Source: an uncultured Clostridia bacterium
Lineage (GTDB): Bacteria; Bacillota; Clostridia; TANB77; CAG-508
Length of the DNA: 64,000 nucleotides
NCBI GenBank assembly: GCA_934120135.1
Contig: CAKOTK010000004.1
Coordinates: forward strand, 1-64,000
Reading direction: 5' to 3'
Shown piece by piece: positions 1 to 6,942 of this stretch; position 1 is the first letter of the stretch, and each line of letters begins with the position of its first letter. A program made the translations under genes and the position numbers. Under the pieces are notes generated by a model, which worked only from the letters and a program-made list of their open reading frames with translations, was not told the origin of the DNA and searched no databases.

Positions 1-344
1 ATCAAGCAGTTCACTATGACATAATCAAAAGTTAATTTCGAGATTTTTTTATGACATTTTCAAAAGTTATTGACATACTTTTCTTTAATTTCTATCGATT
101 TTTTTCGACATTTATTTTTTCTTGCATATTTTCAACGGTGTCTATATACTTACACTTGATTTATTATCACTTTAAAAATTCACATTAATATTACAGACTA
201 GCAGACTTAAACGATTTTTCTATTAAAAACCATTATCTAGTAACGGAAATTTACCAAATTTCCAAAAAAGTCTTGTAATTTTTAAAATTATGTGTTAAAC
301 TTGTATTTAGTCAATTTTAGATTTCGCATAGGAGGTGCAGTTTA
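1..344. other. Left-edge intergenic region, no gene
   Basis: No supportable gene lies before rpmB. Two imperfect ~20-bp direct repeats sharing the core TCAAAAGTTA lie near 14-34 and 49-70. Positions 72-132 resemble, on the minus strand, the end of spoIVFB at 6717-6785. The minus strand leads out of the window, so this may be the upstream region of a gene to the left. The last ~60 bp is the rpmB leader. Confidence 0.5.
72..132 (-). repeat. Decayed copy of the spoIVFB 3' end
   Basis: Read on the minus strand, this stretch matches the tail of spoIVFB (6717-6785) at most positions, including the block AGAAATTAAAGAAAAGTAT and the preceding TGTCGA/TCGA inverted pair. A shorter copy lies upstream of the second pilin-lectin gene (about 11545-11594). 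At 6.7 kb and 11.5 kb the block directly precedes a pilin-lectin gene. By analogy a third family member may start just left of the window (inference). Confidence 0.5.
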
Positions 345-542
345 ATGGCAAAATGTGATATTTGTGGAAAAACATTAGCTCATGGAAACAAAATAAGTAT
401 TGCTCGTTCTCACGTTAGTAGAAGAACAACTAGAACTTTTAAACCAAATTTAAGAAGAGTAAAAGCTGTTGTTAATGGTGAAACTCAAACAATTCATGCT
501 TGTACAAAATGCTTACGTTCTGGAAAAGTTGCTAGAGCTTAA
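345..542 (+). CDS. rpmB: 50S ribosomal protein L28
   Basis: Large-subunit ribosomal protein bL28, 65 aa, normal length for the family. The N-terminus MAKCDICGK with CxxC and a later CTKC pair form the zinc-ribbon type of L28. A strong ribosome binding site (GGAGGTG) lies 9 bp before the ATG. It stands alone, with a terminator immediately after. The convergent spoVM next door repeats the spoVM-rpmB adjacency known from Bacillus subtilis, which supports both assignments. Confidence 0.97.
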   Translation: MAKCDICGKTLAHGNKISIARSHVSRRTTRTFKPNLRRVKAVVNGETQTIHACTKCLRSGKVARA

Positions 543-580
543 TAATGAGTTATTATAATAGATATACAAACCGAAAATAA

Positions 581-606
581 AGGCTATATAGATAGCCTCT
601 TTTTTC
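581..606 (+). terminator. Rho-independent terminator of rpmB
   Basis: A 7-bp stem AGGCTAT/ATAGCCT with a 4-nt loop is followed by a T run at 600-605, 38 bp after the rpmB stop. Confidence 0.8.
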
Positions 607-609
607 GTA

Positions 610-687
610 TCATTTTTCTTTTATTCCAAATAATAATTTTACAATTCCTCTTAAACATTTTGGAACTTTTTTTACAACAATAGTCAT
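610..687 (-). CDS. spoVM: Stage V sporulation protein M
   Basis: A 25-aa amphipathic peptide, too short for routine gene finding. Aligned without gaps to B. subtilis SpoVM (26 aa, recalled from the literature) it keeps Lys7, the helix-kinking Pro9, Lys10, Leu12, Gly14-Ile15-Val16, a basic residue at 17 and Gly21. SpoVM recognises the convex outer forespore membrane and anchors the SpoIVA coat basement layer. A GGAG ribosome binding site lies 9-10 bp before the ATG. In B. subtilis spoVM also sits beside rpmB. It follows a small membrane-protein gene by 19 bp, so the two are probably co-transcribed. The match rests on a short alignment, but motif, RBS and synteny agree. Confidence 0.88.
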   Translation of the reverse strand: MTIVVKKVPKCLRGIVKLLFGIKEK

Positions 688-706
688 TTATTATTCACTC
701 TCCTTT

Positions 707-856
707 TTAACAAGATAACCACATTAGACCAACAATTACAATCACTAGTCCAATAGTAAATAGCCAGCCTGATATTGGAAGTAATAATACAAGCAATATT
801 CCAAGTCCCAAACCTATAAGGCATACACCTAATGTTTTTTTCAATGCACATAACAT
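707..856 (-). CDS. Small two-helix membrane protein upstream of spoVM
   Basis: A 49-aa protein not large enough for most ORF cut-offs. It has a short basic N-terminus (MLCALKK), a glycine- and leucine-rich hydrophobic segment (about residues 9-27), a PISGW turn and a second hydrophobic segment (about 32-46), so it is probably a membrane hairpin. A strong AGGGAGG ribosome binding site precedes the ATG. Its stop lies 19 bp before spoVM on the same strand, which suggests one bicistronic sporulation transcript (inference). Family not recognised. Confidence 0.75.
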   Translation of the reverse strand: MLCALKKTLGVCLIGLGLGILLVLLLPISGWLFTIGLVIVIVGLMWLSC

Positions 857-983
857 ATGTAAATTACCTCCCTAATTCTTTTGTATATTATATTAAGTTT
901 TTCTCTTATCTGTTACCATTTTATGTTTTCTCTTATTGAAAGTTCCTTTCTTTTGTGTTTTAATATATTTATGAGGTGATATT

Positions 984-1610
984 ATGAATAAAAAACAGGC
1001 AATTGAAATTTTTGAATTATTAAAAAAACAGTATCCTGATGCAAAATGTAGTTTAGATTTTAATACTCCTTTTGAGATGATGGTTGCTGTAATGCTTTCT
1101 GCTCAATGTACTGATGAAAGAGTAAATAAAGTAACGGCTGAATTTTTTCCAAAATATAATACTCCTAAAGCTTTTGCAGATATGCCTTTGGAGGATATTG
1201 AAAACTTGATTCATTCTTGTGGATTTTATAAAAACAAGGCTAAAAACTTAAAACTTGCCTCTCAAAAAATCTTAACTGAATTTAATGGCGAGATTCCTCA
1301 AACTATGGAAGAATTGATGTCTATTCCAGGTGTTGGCAGAAAAAGTGCTAATGTAATAATGCTTGAAGCTTTTAATAACCCTCAAGGAATTGCTGTTGAT
1401 ACTCATGCTAAGAGGATATCTAATCGTATTGGATTTTCAAGTGCTAAGGAGCCTCAAAAAGTAGAACAAGATTTATTAAAACTATTTCCTAAAGAATATT
1501 ATTATGATGCTAATCATATTTTAATTTGGCATGGAAGAAATACTTGTAAAGCTCAAAAACCAAATTGTGAAAATTGCTGTATTAAACATTTGTGTAAATC
1601 GTGCAAATAG
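984..1610 (+). CDS. nth: Endonuclease III (DNA glycosylase/AP lyase)
   Basis: Base-excision repair enzyme removing oxidised pyrimidines and nicking the abasic site. 208 aa, typical length. The helix-hairpin-helix IPGVGRKSA ends in the catalytic Lys120, and the catalytic Asp139 is in VDTHAKR. The C-terminal C-x6-C-x2-C-x5-C ligands of the [4Fe-4S] cluster are intact (CKAQKPNCENCCIKHLC). RBS GAGGTG lies 7 bp before the ATG. Stands alone between spoVM and a membrane protein. Confidence 0.97.
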   Translation: MNKKQAIEIFELLKKQYPDAKCSLDFNTPFEMMVAVMLSAQCTDERVNKVTAEFFPKYNTPKAFADMPLEDIENLIHSCGFYKNKAKNLKLASQKILTEFNGEIPQTMEELMSIPGVGRKSANVIMLEAFNNPQGIAVDTHAKRISNRIGFSSAKEPQKVEQDLLKLFPKEYYYDANHILIWHGRNTCKAQKPNCENCCIKHLCKSCK

Positions 1611-1667
1611 TTGACATTCTCCTTTTAATGGTATATATTTATATCAAATTTAAAAGGAGGTTTTTTT

Positions 1668-2813
1668 ATGAAGAAAACATTTAAAATTTTAGCTTTATGT
1701 TTTGCTTTATTAGTAGTATTTTCTTCTGTTTGTTTTGCAACAGATGTAGTTACTACTAGCCAAGAAGGTGGAATGCCTATTGCTGAAACTTCGCAAAGTT
1801 CAGGAGATAGTGAAACAACAACTATACTAAACATTAACTCTTCTGTTTACGAAGGTAACACTAATGTATTGCTTAATGGTTATGTTAATGGTAACTCATT
1901 TTTAATCGGACAACAAGTTACTATTTCTGGCTATGTAAAAGGTGATTTATTTGTAATGGCAAATTCATTAGTAATTGAATCAGGTGCTGAAGTAACTGGT
2001 ACTGTATTTGCTTTAGCGAGAGAAATGAAGGTTTTAGGCAAAGTTAGTGATGTTTATGCACTTTCACAAGAATTTACCTTAGCTGAAAATGGTTTTGTTG
2101 TTAGAGATTTAAATTTATCAGCTGACACTGTAGCTTTTCAAGGAAAGGTTGGTAGAGATGTAAATTTATCAACTAATACTCTTTCATTTGCTGAAGATTC
2201 TAAAAATTTAATTGGCGGAAATTTAAATTATAGTGCACCAAATGAGGTTACTATTCCTGAAGATACAGTTATTGGAGAAGTTAACTTTGAGCAAATGAAA
2301 GTTGAACAGCCATCTACTGCTAAAATAATTTCAAATTATGTTACTAACTTCTTTATTGTTGTATTATATGCTACTTTAGTTATTATTTTAGCTACATTTG
2401 TTACACCAAACTTTGCAAAGAAAGCAACTTACAGCATGACTAAGAAACCATTCATATCAGCATTAATTGGTATTGGTGCAATAATATTTGTTCCAATAGC
2501 ATCTATTATTTTACTATTTACTATAATTTTTGCTTATGCTGGATTATCTTTATTAGTTGCATACATATTAGTTCTTTCAATTACTATAGCTATTTTAGGT
2601 ATGGCAATTGGAAACTATTTTGCAAATAAGTTGAAAAATATAACTAAAACTAAATTTATATTACTTTCTATTGCTTCAGTTGCAGTATTATGGCTATTAC
2701 AACAAATACCATTTGTTGGAGGATATATCTCAATATTCACTGTAGTTTTCGGATTAGGAATATTTGTATATTCACTATTTACTAAAAAAGCTTTAGAAGA
2801 AGTTAAAGAATAA
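1668..2813 (+). CDS. Secreted bactofilin-like/polymer-forming membrane protein
   Basis: 381 aa. A signal peptide (about 1-24, ending VCFA) is followed by a low-complexity Ser/Thr linker. Then comes a beta-repeat region (about 45-200) with the regular Gly/hydrophobic pattern of polymer-forming (bactofilin-like) domains. Four or so hydrophobic helices (about 220-375) end in a short charged tail. This architecture is common in Clostridia and probably forms an extracytoplasmic beta-solenoid anchored by the C-terminal membrane bundle; a role in envelope organisation is inferred. RBS AAAGGAGG precedes the ATG. Its terminator overlaps the end of the convergent patatin gene. Confidence 0.75.
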   Translation: MKKTFKILALCFALLVVFSSVCFATDVVTTSQEGGMPIAETSQSSGDSETTTILNINSSVYEGNTNVLLNGYVNGNSFLIGQQVTISGYVKGDLFVMANSLVIESGAEVTGTVFALAREMKVLGKVSDVYALSQEFTLAENGFVVRDLNLSADTVAFQGKVGRDVNLSTNTLSFAEDSKNLIGGNLNYSAPNEVTIPEDTVIGEVNFEQMKVEQPSTAKIISNYVTNFFIVVLYATLVIILATFVTPNFAKKATYSMTKKPFISALIGIGAIIFVPIASIILLFTIIFAYAGLSLLVAYILVLSITIAILGMAIGNYFANKLKNITKTKFILLSIASVAVLWLLQQIPFVGGYISIFTVVFGLGIFVYSLFTKKALEEVKE

Positions 2814-2818
2814 ATTAT

Positions 2819-2845
2819 GGCTCTAGTTAACCTAGAGCCTTTTTT
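2819..2845 (+). terminator. Rho-independent terminator
   Basis: An 8-bp stem GGCTCTAG/CTAGAGCC with a 5-nt loop is followed by six T. It overlaps the last codons of the convergent patatin-like gene. Confidence 0.8.
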
Positions 2846-3681
2846 ATTGCATCTAAATTTTTAATTACACTTTGATACCCGTACTCATAACATTTGTCTA
2901 GTTTTTCAATATCTAATAAACCTACTTTATCAGTATATACATTTAAAACATAATCACTTGTTTTCAAGCCTTCTTCAGATATCTTACTTCCCATAATATC
3001 AATTGTCTTCATAGCAATGTCCATTATGTTACTATCTTTTTCTATTTGATCAGCATCAAATTTTACAGCTAGAACTCTCTCGGCTCCTTGGTTTCTTACT
3101 TCTTGTACTGGCACATTATCTAATACCCCACCATCCATAAATGCATAATCTTTTATTCTGCAAGGCATAAATACTGCTGGAAAACTACTACTAGCTCTTA
3201 CTGCTTTTCCAACTGTTATATCTTTAATATATTTACTTTTGTCCTCTGCATTTATTGGAATATTGTTGGTAAATATATATTCTCTTGGATTCATAATATC
3301 TACAGTTGGAATTACCAAAGGCATTTGAATTTGACTTATTTTTTCTATTCCTTGCTCTTTAGCTACTTTATCATATATTTTTTCAATAGCTTCTCCATTA
3401 TTAAAACCTGTTAGTGTGATTTTTTTACTAAAAGAAAAGTGCAATAACTTAGATATAAGTGGCAAATGCTTTGTCCCTATTATTTCTTTAGCATATTTTT
3501 TAAATAGTTCATGTATTTGTTCTGGTTCAAAGCCCATAGCATATAGGCTTGCCACCATTCCTCCTGCACTTGTTCCACCTATTATATCAACTTTTATATT
3601 ATTCTCTTTTAAAGCTTTTAACACTCCTGCATGTGCAATTCCACGTATTCCACCACCAGATAGGGCAACTCCAATTTTCAT
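2827..3681 (-). CDS. Patatin-like phospholipase
   Basis: 284-aa acyl hydrolase of the RssA/YlbK type. The oxyanion-hole motif GGGIRG (about 9-14), nucleophile motif GTSAG (Ser38) and Asp183 of the DGG motif complete the Ser-Asp dyad. No signal peptide, so it probably acts on membrane lipids from the cytoplasm. RBS AGGAGAAT precedes the ATG. Monocistronic, between its own start region and a terminator shared with the convergent gene. The natural substrate cannot be inferred. Confidence 0.9.
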   Translation of the reverse strand: MKIGVALSGGGIRGIAHAGVLKALKENNIKVDIIGGTSAGGMVASLYAMGFEPEQIHELFKKYAKEIIGTKHLPLISKLLHFSFSKKITLTGFNNGEAIEKIYDKVAKEQGIEKISQIQMPLVIPTVDIMNPREYIFTNNIPINAEDKSKYIKDITVGKAVRASSSFPAVFMPCRIKDYAFMDGGVLDNVPVQEVRNQGAERVLAVKFDADQIEKDSNIMDIAMKTIDIMGSKISEEGLKTSDYVLNVYTDKVGLLDIEKLDKCYEYGYQSVIKNLDAIKKALG

Positions 3682-3751
3682 AATATTCTCCTAATTTTCT
3701 ATATTATTTTATTGAAATTATTCCCCATCTGCTACAAATTTAAACAAAAAA

Positions 3752-3773
3752 AATACACTCTTTCGAGTGTATT
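3752..3773 (-). terminator. Terminator of the rpsF-ssb-rpsR operon
   Basis: A 9-bp stem AATACACTC/GAGTGTATT with a 4-nt loop lies just after the rpsR stop and is followed on the minus strand by a T run. Confidence 0.8.
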
Positions 3774-3778
3774 TAATA

Positions 3779-4057
3779 TTATTCTGCTGTGTATGGTAAT
3801 ACAGCTATTTGTCTAGCTCTTTTAACAGCTAGTGTAATGTCTCTTTGATGAATTGCACATGCACCAGTTGCTCTTCTTGGAAGTATTTTTCCTTTTTCAT
3901 TAACGAATTTTCTCAATTGGTCTGCATTTTTATAATCTAGTTTCAAGTTTTTGTCTGCACATAGTGGGCATACTTTTTTTCTTGCTTTTCTAAATTTAGG
4001 ATTATAATCTTCATCGTTGTTTCTCATATTTCTTTTATTGTTCTTTTTGTCTGCCAT
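3779..4057 (-). CDS. rpsR: 30S ribosomal protein S18
   Basis: bS18, the S6-binding protein of the small-subunit platform. 92 aa with a longer lysine-rich N-terminus than the ~75-aa Bacillus protein, then the CPLCADK motif and the conserved [14 protein letters not shown] core. Last gene of the rpsF-ssb-rpsR operon, 21 bp after ssb, with a good RBS. Confidence 0.97.
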   Translation of the reverse strand: MADKKNNKRNMRNNDEDYNPKFRKARKKVCPLCADKNLKLDYKNADQLRKFVNEKGKILPRRATGACAIHQRDITLAVKRARQIAVLPYTAE

Positions 4058-4078
4058 TCTTCTTTCCCCCTATTCTAA

Positions 4079-4507
4079 TTAAAATGGTAGGTCATCTCCT
4101 GAAGAGATTTCGAAATCTGAACTAGAGTCTGTAGAAGGCATTGTTCCAAATGTTGCATCAAAGTTATTTGCTGCTCCATCTCCTTCTCTTTTGCTATCTG
4201 CAAAATATGCTTCTTCTGCAATTACTTCTGTTATGTAACGTTTTTGACCTTGTTCATCATCCCAAGTTCTTGTTTGTATTCTTCCTATTATACCAACTTG
4301 TTGACCTTTTTTAAAATATTTGCTACAGAATTCACCAAGTTTGCTCCATGCAACTATATTGATAAAGTCTGCTTGTCTTTCTTCTCCTGGTCTAGCAAAT
4401 CTACGATTAACTGCTAAACTAAAAGAAGCTACTAATGTGTTGTTTGTTTGTGTGTATCTTACTTCTGGATCTCTTGTTAAGCGCCCCATTAAAATTACTT
4501 TGTTCAT
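4079..4507 (-). CDS. ssb: Single-stranded DNA-binding protein
   Basis: 142 aa. N-terminal OB fold (about 1-108, beginning MNKVILMGRLTRDPEVRYT), a short disordered linker and the acidic DDLPF tip that recruits replication and repair partners. Located between rpsF and rpsR, the classic Firmicutes arrangement. RBS AGGTG lies before the ATG. Confidence 0.97.
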   Translation of the reverse strand: MNKVILMGRLTRDPEVRYTQTNNTLVASFSLAVNRRFARPGEERQADFINIVAWSKLGEFCSKYFKKGQQVGIIGRIQTRTWDDEQGQKRYITEVIAEEAYFADSKREGDGAANNFDATFGTMPSTDSSSDFEISSGDDLPF

Positions 4508-4528
4508 TTTTACACCTCACATTTTAAA

Positions 4529-4810
4529 TTATTCTGCTCTTACTGTAATGAATTTTATTACTTCATCCATAATTCTGTAATTTCTTTCTAGTTCAGAAAT
4601 TAATTCTGGATTTGCTTCGAAGTTGATAACAACATAGTATCCTTCTTTGTTTTTCTTTACTTCATAAGCTAGTCTTTTTTTACCAAGTTCTTCAACTTTT
4701 TCAACTTTTCCATCATTATTGATTATGTCTGTAAATTTTTGAGATAGTTCTTTAACTTTCTCTTCTGCTACAGCTGGATCAATAATGACAACACTCTCGT
4801 ATTTGTTCAT
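4529..4810 (-). CDS. rpsF: 30S ribosomal protein S6
   Basis: bS6, 93 aa, starting MNKYESVVIIDP. The start at 4810 is chosen because AGGAGGTG lies 8 bp upstream; the 34-codon longer reading frame has no RBS and would begin inside the promoter. First gene of rpsF-ssb-rpsR. No clear S6:S18-binding leader motif was recognised in the ~70-nt leader. Confidence 0.96.
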   Translation of the reverse strand: MNKYESVVIIDPAVAEEKVKELSQKFTDIINNDGKVEKVEELGKKRLAYEVKKNKEGYYVVINFEANPELISELERNYRIMDEVIKFITVRAE

Positions 4811-4883
4811 TATATTCACCTCCTCATGGATATAACCTGCAAGTAAATTGCAAGTAAGGAATTTTTTCCTTTTTAACGTTACT

Positions 4884-4912
4884 ATTATACTATGGTTTAC
4901 CATAAATTTCAA
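4884..4912 (-). promoter_or_regulatory. rpsF operon promoter with spacer palindrome
   Basis: Minus-strand TTGAAA-N17-TATAAT, about 75 bp before the rpsF start. The spacer holds a perfect 6-bp inverted repeat TATGGT-TT-ACCATA (4891-4904), a possible operator. Confidence 0.7.
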
Positions 4913-4947
4913 GGGGTTTTAGTAAAATTTATATACGTTTCGCTTTT

Positions 4948-5046
4948 ATTGTGTTTGCAAACCTGCAAACGCAATAAAGGCGCCCAGCTAGGGGCACCAA
5001 TTTTCAATGCGCTAAAGTACGTGTTAAGCGCATTAGCGCTAACATC
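4948..5046. other. Three consecutive GC-rich hairpins
   Basis: Between the first pilin-lectin gene and rpsF are three hairpins: 4948-4975 (12-bp stem with one mismatch), 4979-4998 (GGCGCCC/GGGCACC) and 5021-5046 (~11 bp, ATTA loop). The segment is more G+C-rich than its surroundings and encodes nothing supportable. It could be a structured 3' UTR, an RNA or a recombination relic. Confidence 0.45.
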
Positions 5047-5063
5047 GTATTTATTCATTTTTT

Positions 5064-5121
5064 CTGGTTCATTGAACCAGTGGTCAGTGCTACTTTACAT
5101 AAAGTAGGGGACGTAGACCAT
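5064..5121 (-). repeat. 58-bp 3' element, copy 1 (DGR IMH/cruciform-like)
   Basis: These 58 bp are identical to 9959-10016. They contain two inverted repeats: CTGGTTCA-T-TGAACCAG just downstream of the gene, and CTACTTTACATAAAGTAG, which spans the stop codon. They end in the invariant codons for GLRPLLYVK. In DGRs a comparable invariant segment (IMH) plus a downstream hairpin marks the 3' end of a variable region. Equivalence here is inferred. Confidence 0.65.
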
Positions 5122-6385
5122 TATTACTGTCACAGCTAGTCGTGTTACAGTCGCGTTTAGACGTGTAATTGACGGCTCTGCCAATATCTGTGCGGTAAAA
5201 CCCTCCACGAGAAACACAAGGGTAGAAGATGCTATCGTAAGAGGCGGTAGAGTATTCTGTGGTCCATTCATATGTATTTCCTGACATATCCCATATATTA
5301 CAATATTTGTCATTATTTATTCCTGTATTTGCAAATGATGTACTTTTATTTTGACTTGCATAACTACTTGCATCTTCTCCTGTCGAATATGTTTGTATAA
5401 ATATTATTGCTGTATCCCATGCATAACTATTTACTAAATCACTTGCATATACCAATTTATTATTTTCTTTTATTTCTCCATACATTTCTCTTGCTGCTTT
5501 TGCTGCATTTGGTTGTGTTATACTCGCTAATACTGTTTGGCTATATTTTGACTCTATTTTGTTTGTTGTTGTATTTTTACTTGCTTCAAATCGTGCTATG
5601 TAATATCCTCCATTTGCTAAGGTTGTTGATATGAATTCTTCTAAATTTCTTGCTGTAGCATTTTGAGCTGTTGAATCTGTTGCTGAATTTCCTTCTCTAA
5701 ATGTACTTAATTCTTGATAATTGGTATCTATTGCTATTTCTTGTTTATAATTCTCTACTGAAGCTACTTGTTCAGGCGTATATTCACCATTTGTTGCATT
5801 AAAGTTACTATATCTTCCAAGTGTTATTGTCTTTGTTGTATTATCTTTGTTTTTTATTGTTCCTACTGGTACCCATACAAATTGATTTTCATCTGTTCCA
5901 TTTTCTATTACTATTCCATCTTGTACTGCTGGAATATTGTCTCCACTATATGTATATGTTGCTGAACCTGCTACCGTTCCATGTGCTACTACTTTAAATC
6001 CTTTTGGTATTGTTATTTTATTTCCATATGCATCTTCTACTTTTGTATTTTTATCTACTACTGTTCCTACTAATGTTGAGATTTTTGGTGTTGTTGATGG
6101 ATTATCATCTTCTCCTGTGCTTCCATTTATTTTGCTGTCTAACCAATTACTTAATTCATTTATTCCTTTTTGATCATTTTCTACTGCTTGGTCCATTTTG
6201 TTTTGAGCATCTTTGGCTTTATTTATTATTCCACTATCTCCAAATAGAGCATTTATACTTACTCCTGCCAAAATCAGCAATACTACTATAGTTACTACTA
6301 GTGCTATTAGAGTAATACCACTTTGTTTTAAATAATTTCTTTTGCTCTTTGTTTTCATTTTTTCTTCGTACCTTTTATATGACAT
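5090..6385 (-). CDS. Pilin-like protein with FGE-sulfatase/C-type-lectin variable domain, copy 1
   Basis: 431 aa. After a basic leader comes SGITLIALVVTIVVLLILAG, the class III (prepilin-like) hydrophobic helix common in clostridial surface proteins. A linker and a beta-rich region follow (about 90-200), then an FGE-sulfatase-like domain (about 220-431) with ARFEAS, YAWDTAIIFIQTYS, NIWDMSGNTYEWTTE, RGG and terminal GLRPLLYVK. Outside the last ~180 bp it differs from its paralogue at 9985-11334 mainly by ordinary drift. Within that tail roughly 30 differences fall at codon positions 1 and 2 and only about 6 at position 3, with C and T third bases kept. That matches a DGR target whose template had AAC-type codons. 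The protein is probably surface-exposed and ligand-binding (inference). Confidence 0.75.
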   Translation of the reverse strand: MSYKRYEEKMKTKSKRNYLKQSGITLIALVVTIVVLLILAGVSINALFGDSGIINKAKDAQNKMDQAVENDQKGINELSNWLDSKINGSTGEDDNPSTTPKISTLVGTVVDKNTKVEDAYGNKITIPKGFKVVAHGTVAGSATYTYSGDNIPAVQDGIVIENGTDENQFVWVPVGTIKNKDNTTKTITLGRYSNFNATNGEYTPEQVASVENYKQEIAIDTNYQELSTFREGNSATDSTAQNATARNLEEFISTTLANGGYYIARFEASKNTTTNKIESKYSQTVLASITQPNAAKAAREMYGEIKENNKLVYASDLVNSYAWDTAIIFIQTYSTGEDASSYASQNKSTSFANTGINNDKYCNIWDMSGNTYEWTTEYSTASYDSIFYPCVSRGGFYRTDIGRAVNYTSKRDCNTTSCDSNNGLRPLLYVK

Positions 6386-6499
6386 ATACTATCATATCCC
6401 TTTCATTTTAATTTTTTGTTTTGCATTTTTTATGCATATATTTTTTTAATATTAAATTCTGTTTTACATCACTCTCCTTTTATTTTGACACACGAAAAC

Positions 6500-6537
6500 G
6501 GACAGGTACTAAATATTTTCATATTTAATATCTGTCC
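6500..6537 (-). other. 17-bp leader hairpin with GAAA loop
   Basis: On the minus strand GGACAG...CTGTCC closes a 17-bp stem with one mismatch, a wobble pair and a GAAA tetraloop. No T run follows, so it is not a simple terminator. It may stabilise or regulate the mRNA. Confidence 0.5.
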
Positions 6538-6594
6538 TTAATATGCTTAATAAAGCTAATTTCTTAGCTTGGTTGTTATTTATTAATGTTGTGG

Positions 6595-6616
6595 CTCTCT
6601 CTCTCTCTCTCTCTCT
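6595..6616. repeat. (CT)11 dinucleotide microsatellite
   Basis: Eleven perfect CT units, (AG)11 in the transcript of the downstream pilin-lectin gene. Tracts of this length can vary by slipped-strand mispairing. Confidence 0.9.
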
Positions 6617-6691
6617 ACTCCTGCAAAGGTTTTAGCTTTTTTCATGTTTTGTGCCTCTTTCTTACTTTTCTTTTGGATTTATTATGTATTT

Positions 6692-6720
6692 ATAATACTA
6701 TAACATCTTTTTATTTTCAA
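6692..6720 (-). promoter_or_regulatory. Promoter of pilin-lectin gene 1
   Basis: TTGAAA-N17-TATTAT on the minus strand. The -35 overlaps the stop of the spoIVFB reading frame. The sequence from here into spoIVFB is shared with the promoter of the paralogue (11538-11566). Confidence 0.6.
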
Positions 6721-6923
6721 TACTTTTCTTTAATTTCTGTCGACTTTTCTCGACATTTATTTTCTTCTTGTATGTTTTCATATACTTTTTTCTTTAATCT
6801 ATATGTTTTTTCGTTTTGAATGTTTCGGTACCACAAATATGCAAGTATTATTATGAAAGCTATGTTGTGTATGTATAAAATTGTTATTGAGGTTAGTATT
6901 GTTAGCAAAATTACTGTTATCAT
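6717..6923 (-). pseudogene. spoIVFB: C-terminal fragment of SpoIVFB (after frameshift)
   Basis: This 68-codon frame encodes a final membrane helix (TILYIHNIAFIIILAYLW) and a lysine-rich tail. Reading back from its first ATG without a stop gives NAYKIINKVSMITV, which continues naturally from the KKRKKK end of the upstream spoIVFB frame if one A is removed from the A6 run near 6955. The 3' end (TGTCGA to the stop) is the stretch copied at 72-132 and 11545-11594. Confidence 0.65.
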
Positions 6924-6942
6924 TGAAACTTTATTTATTATT

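Larger units (their letters stand above)
6386..6691 (-). other. Long 5' leader of pilin-lectin gene 1
   Basis: About 300 nt separate the predicted start of transcription near 6685 from the start codon. It holds no gene but contains an (AG)11 microsatellite at 6595-6616, a small AAGCTAA-GAAA-TTAGCTT hairpin and a 17-bp hairpin at 6500-6537 closed by a GAAA loop. The leader of the paralogue is shorter and lacks these. Confidence 0.55.

Noticed and set aside
5095..5313. Second reading frame across the variable end of pilin-lectin gene 1
   Set aside because: Both paralogues have it because they share sequence; it has no RBS and disrupts the conserved domain.
6738..6755. TGTCGA-N6-TCGACA looks like paired Spo0A boxes upstream of pilin-lectin gene 1 (and TGTCGAA at 104-110)
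   Set aside because: It lies inside the spoIVFB reading frame, and its copies elsewhere are explained by duplication of that tail; the box match alone is too weak.
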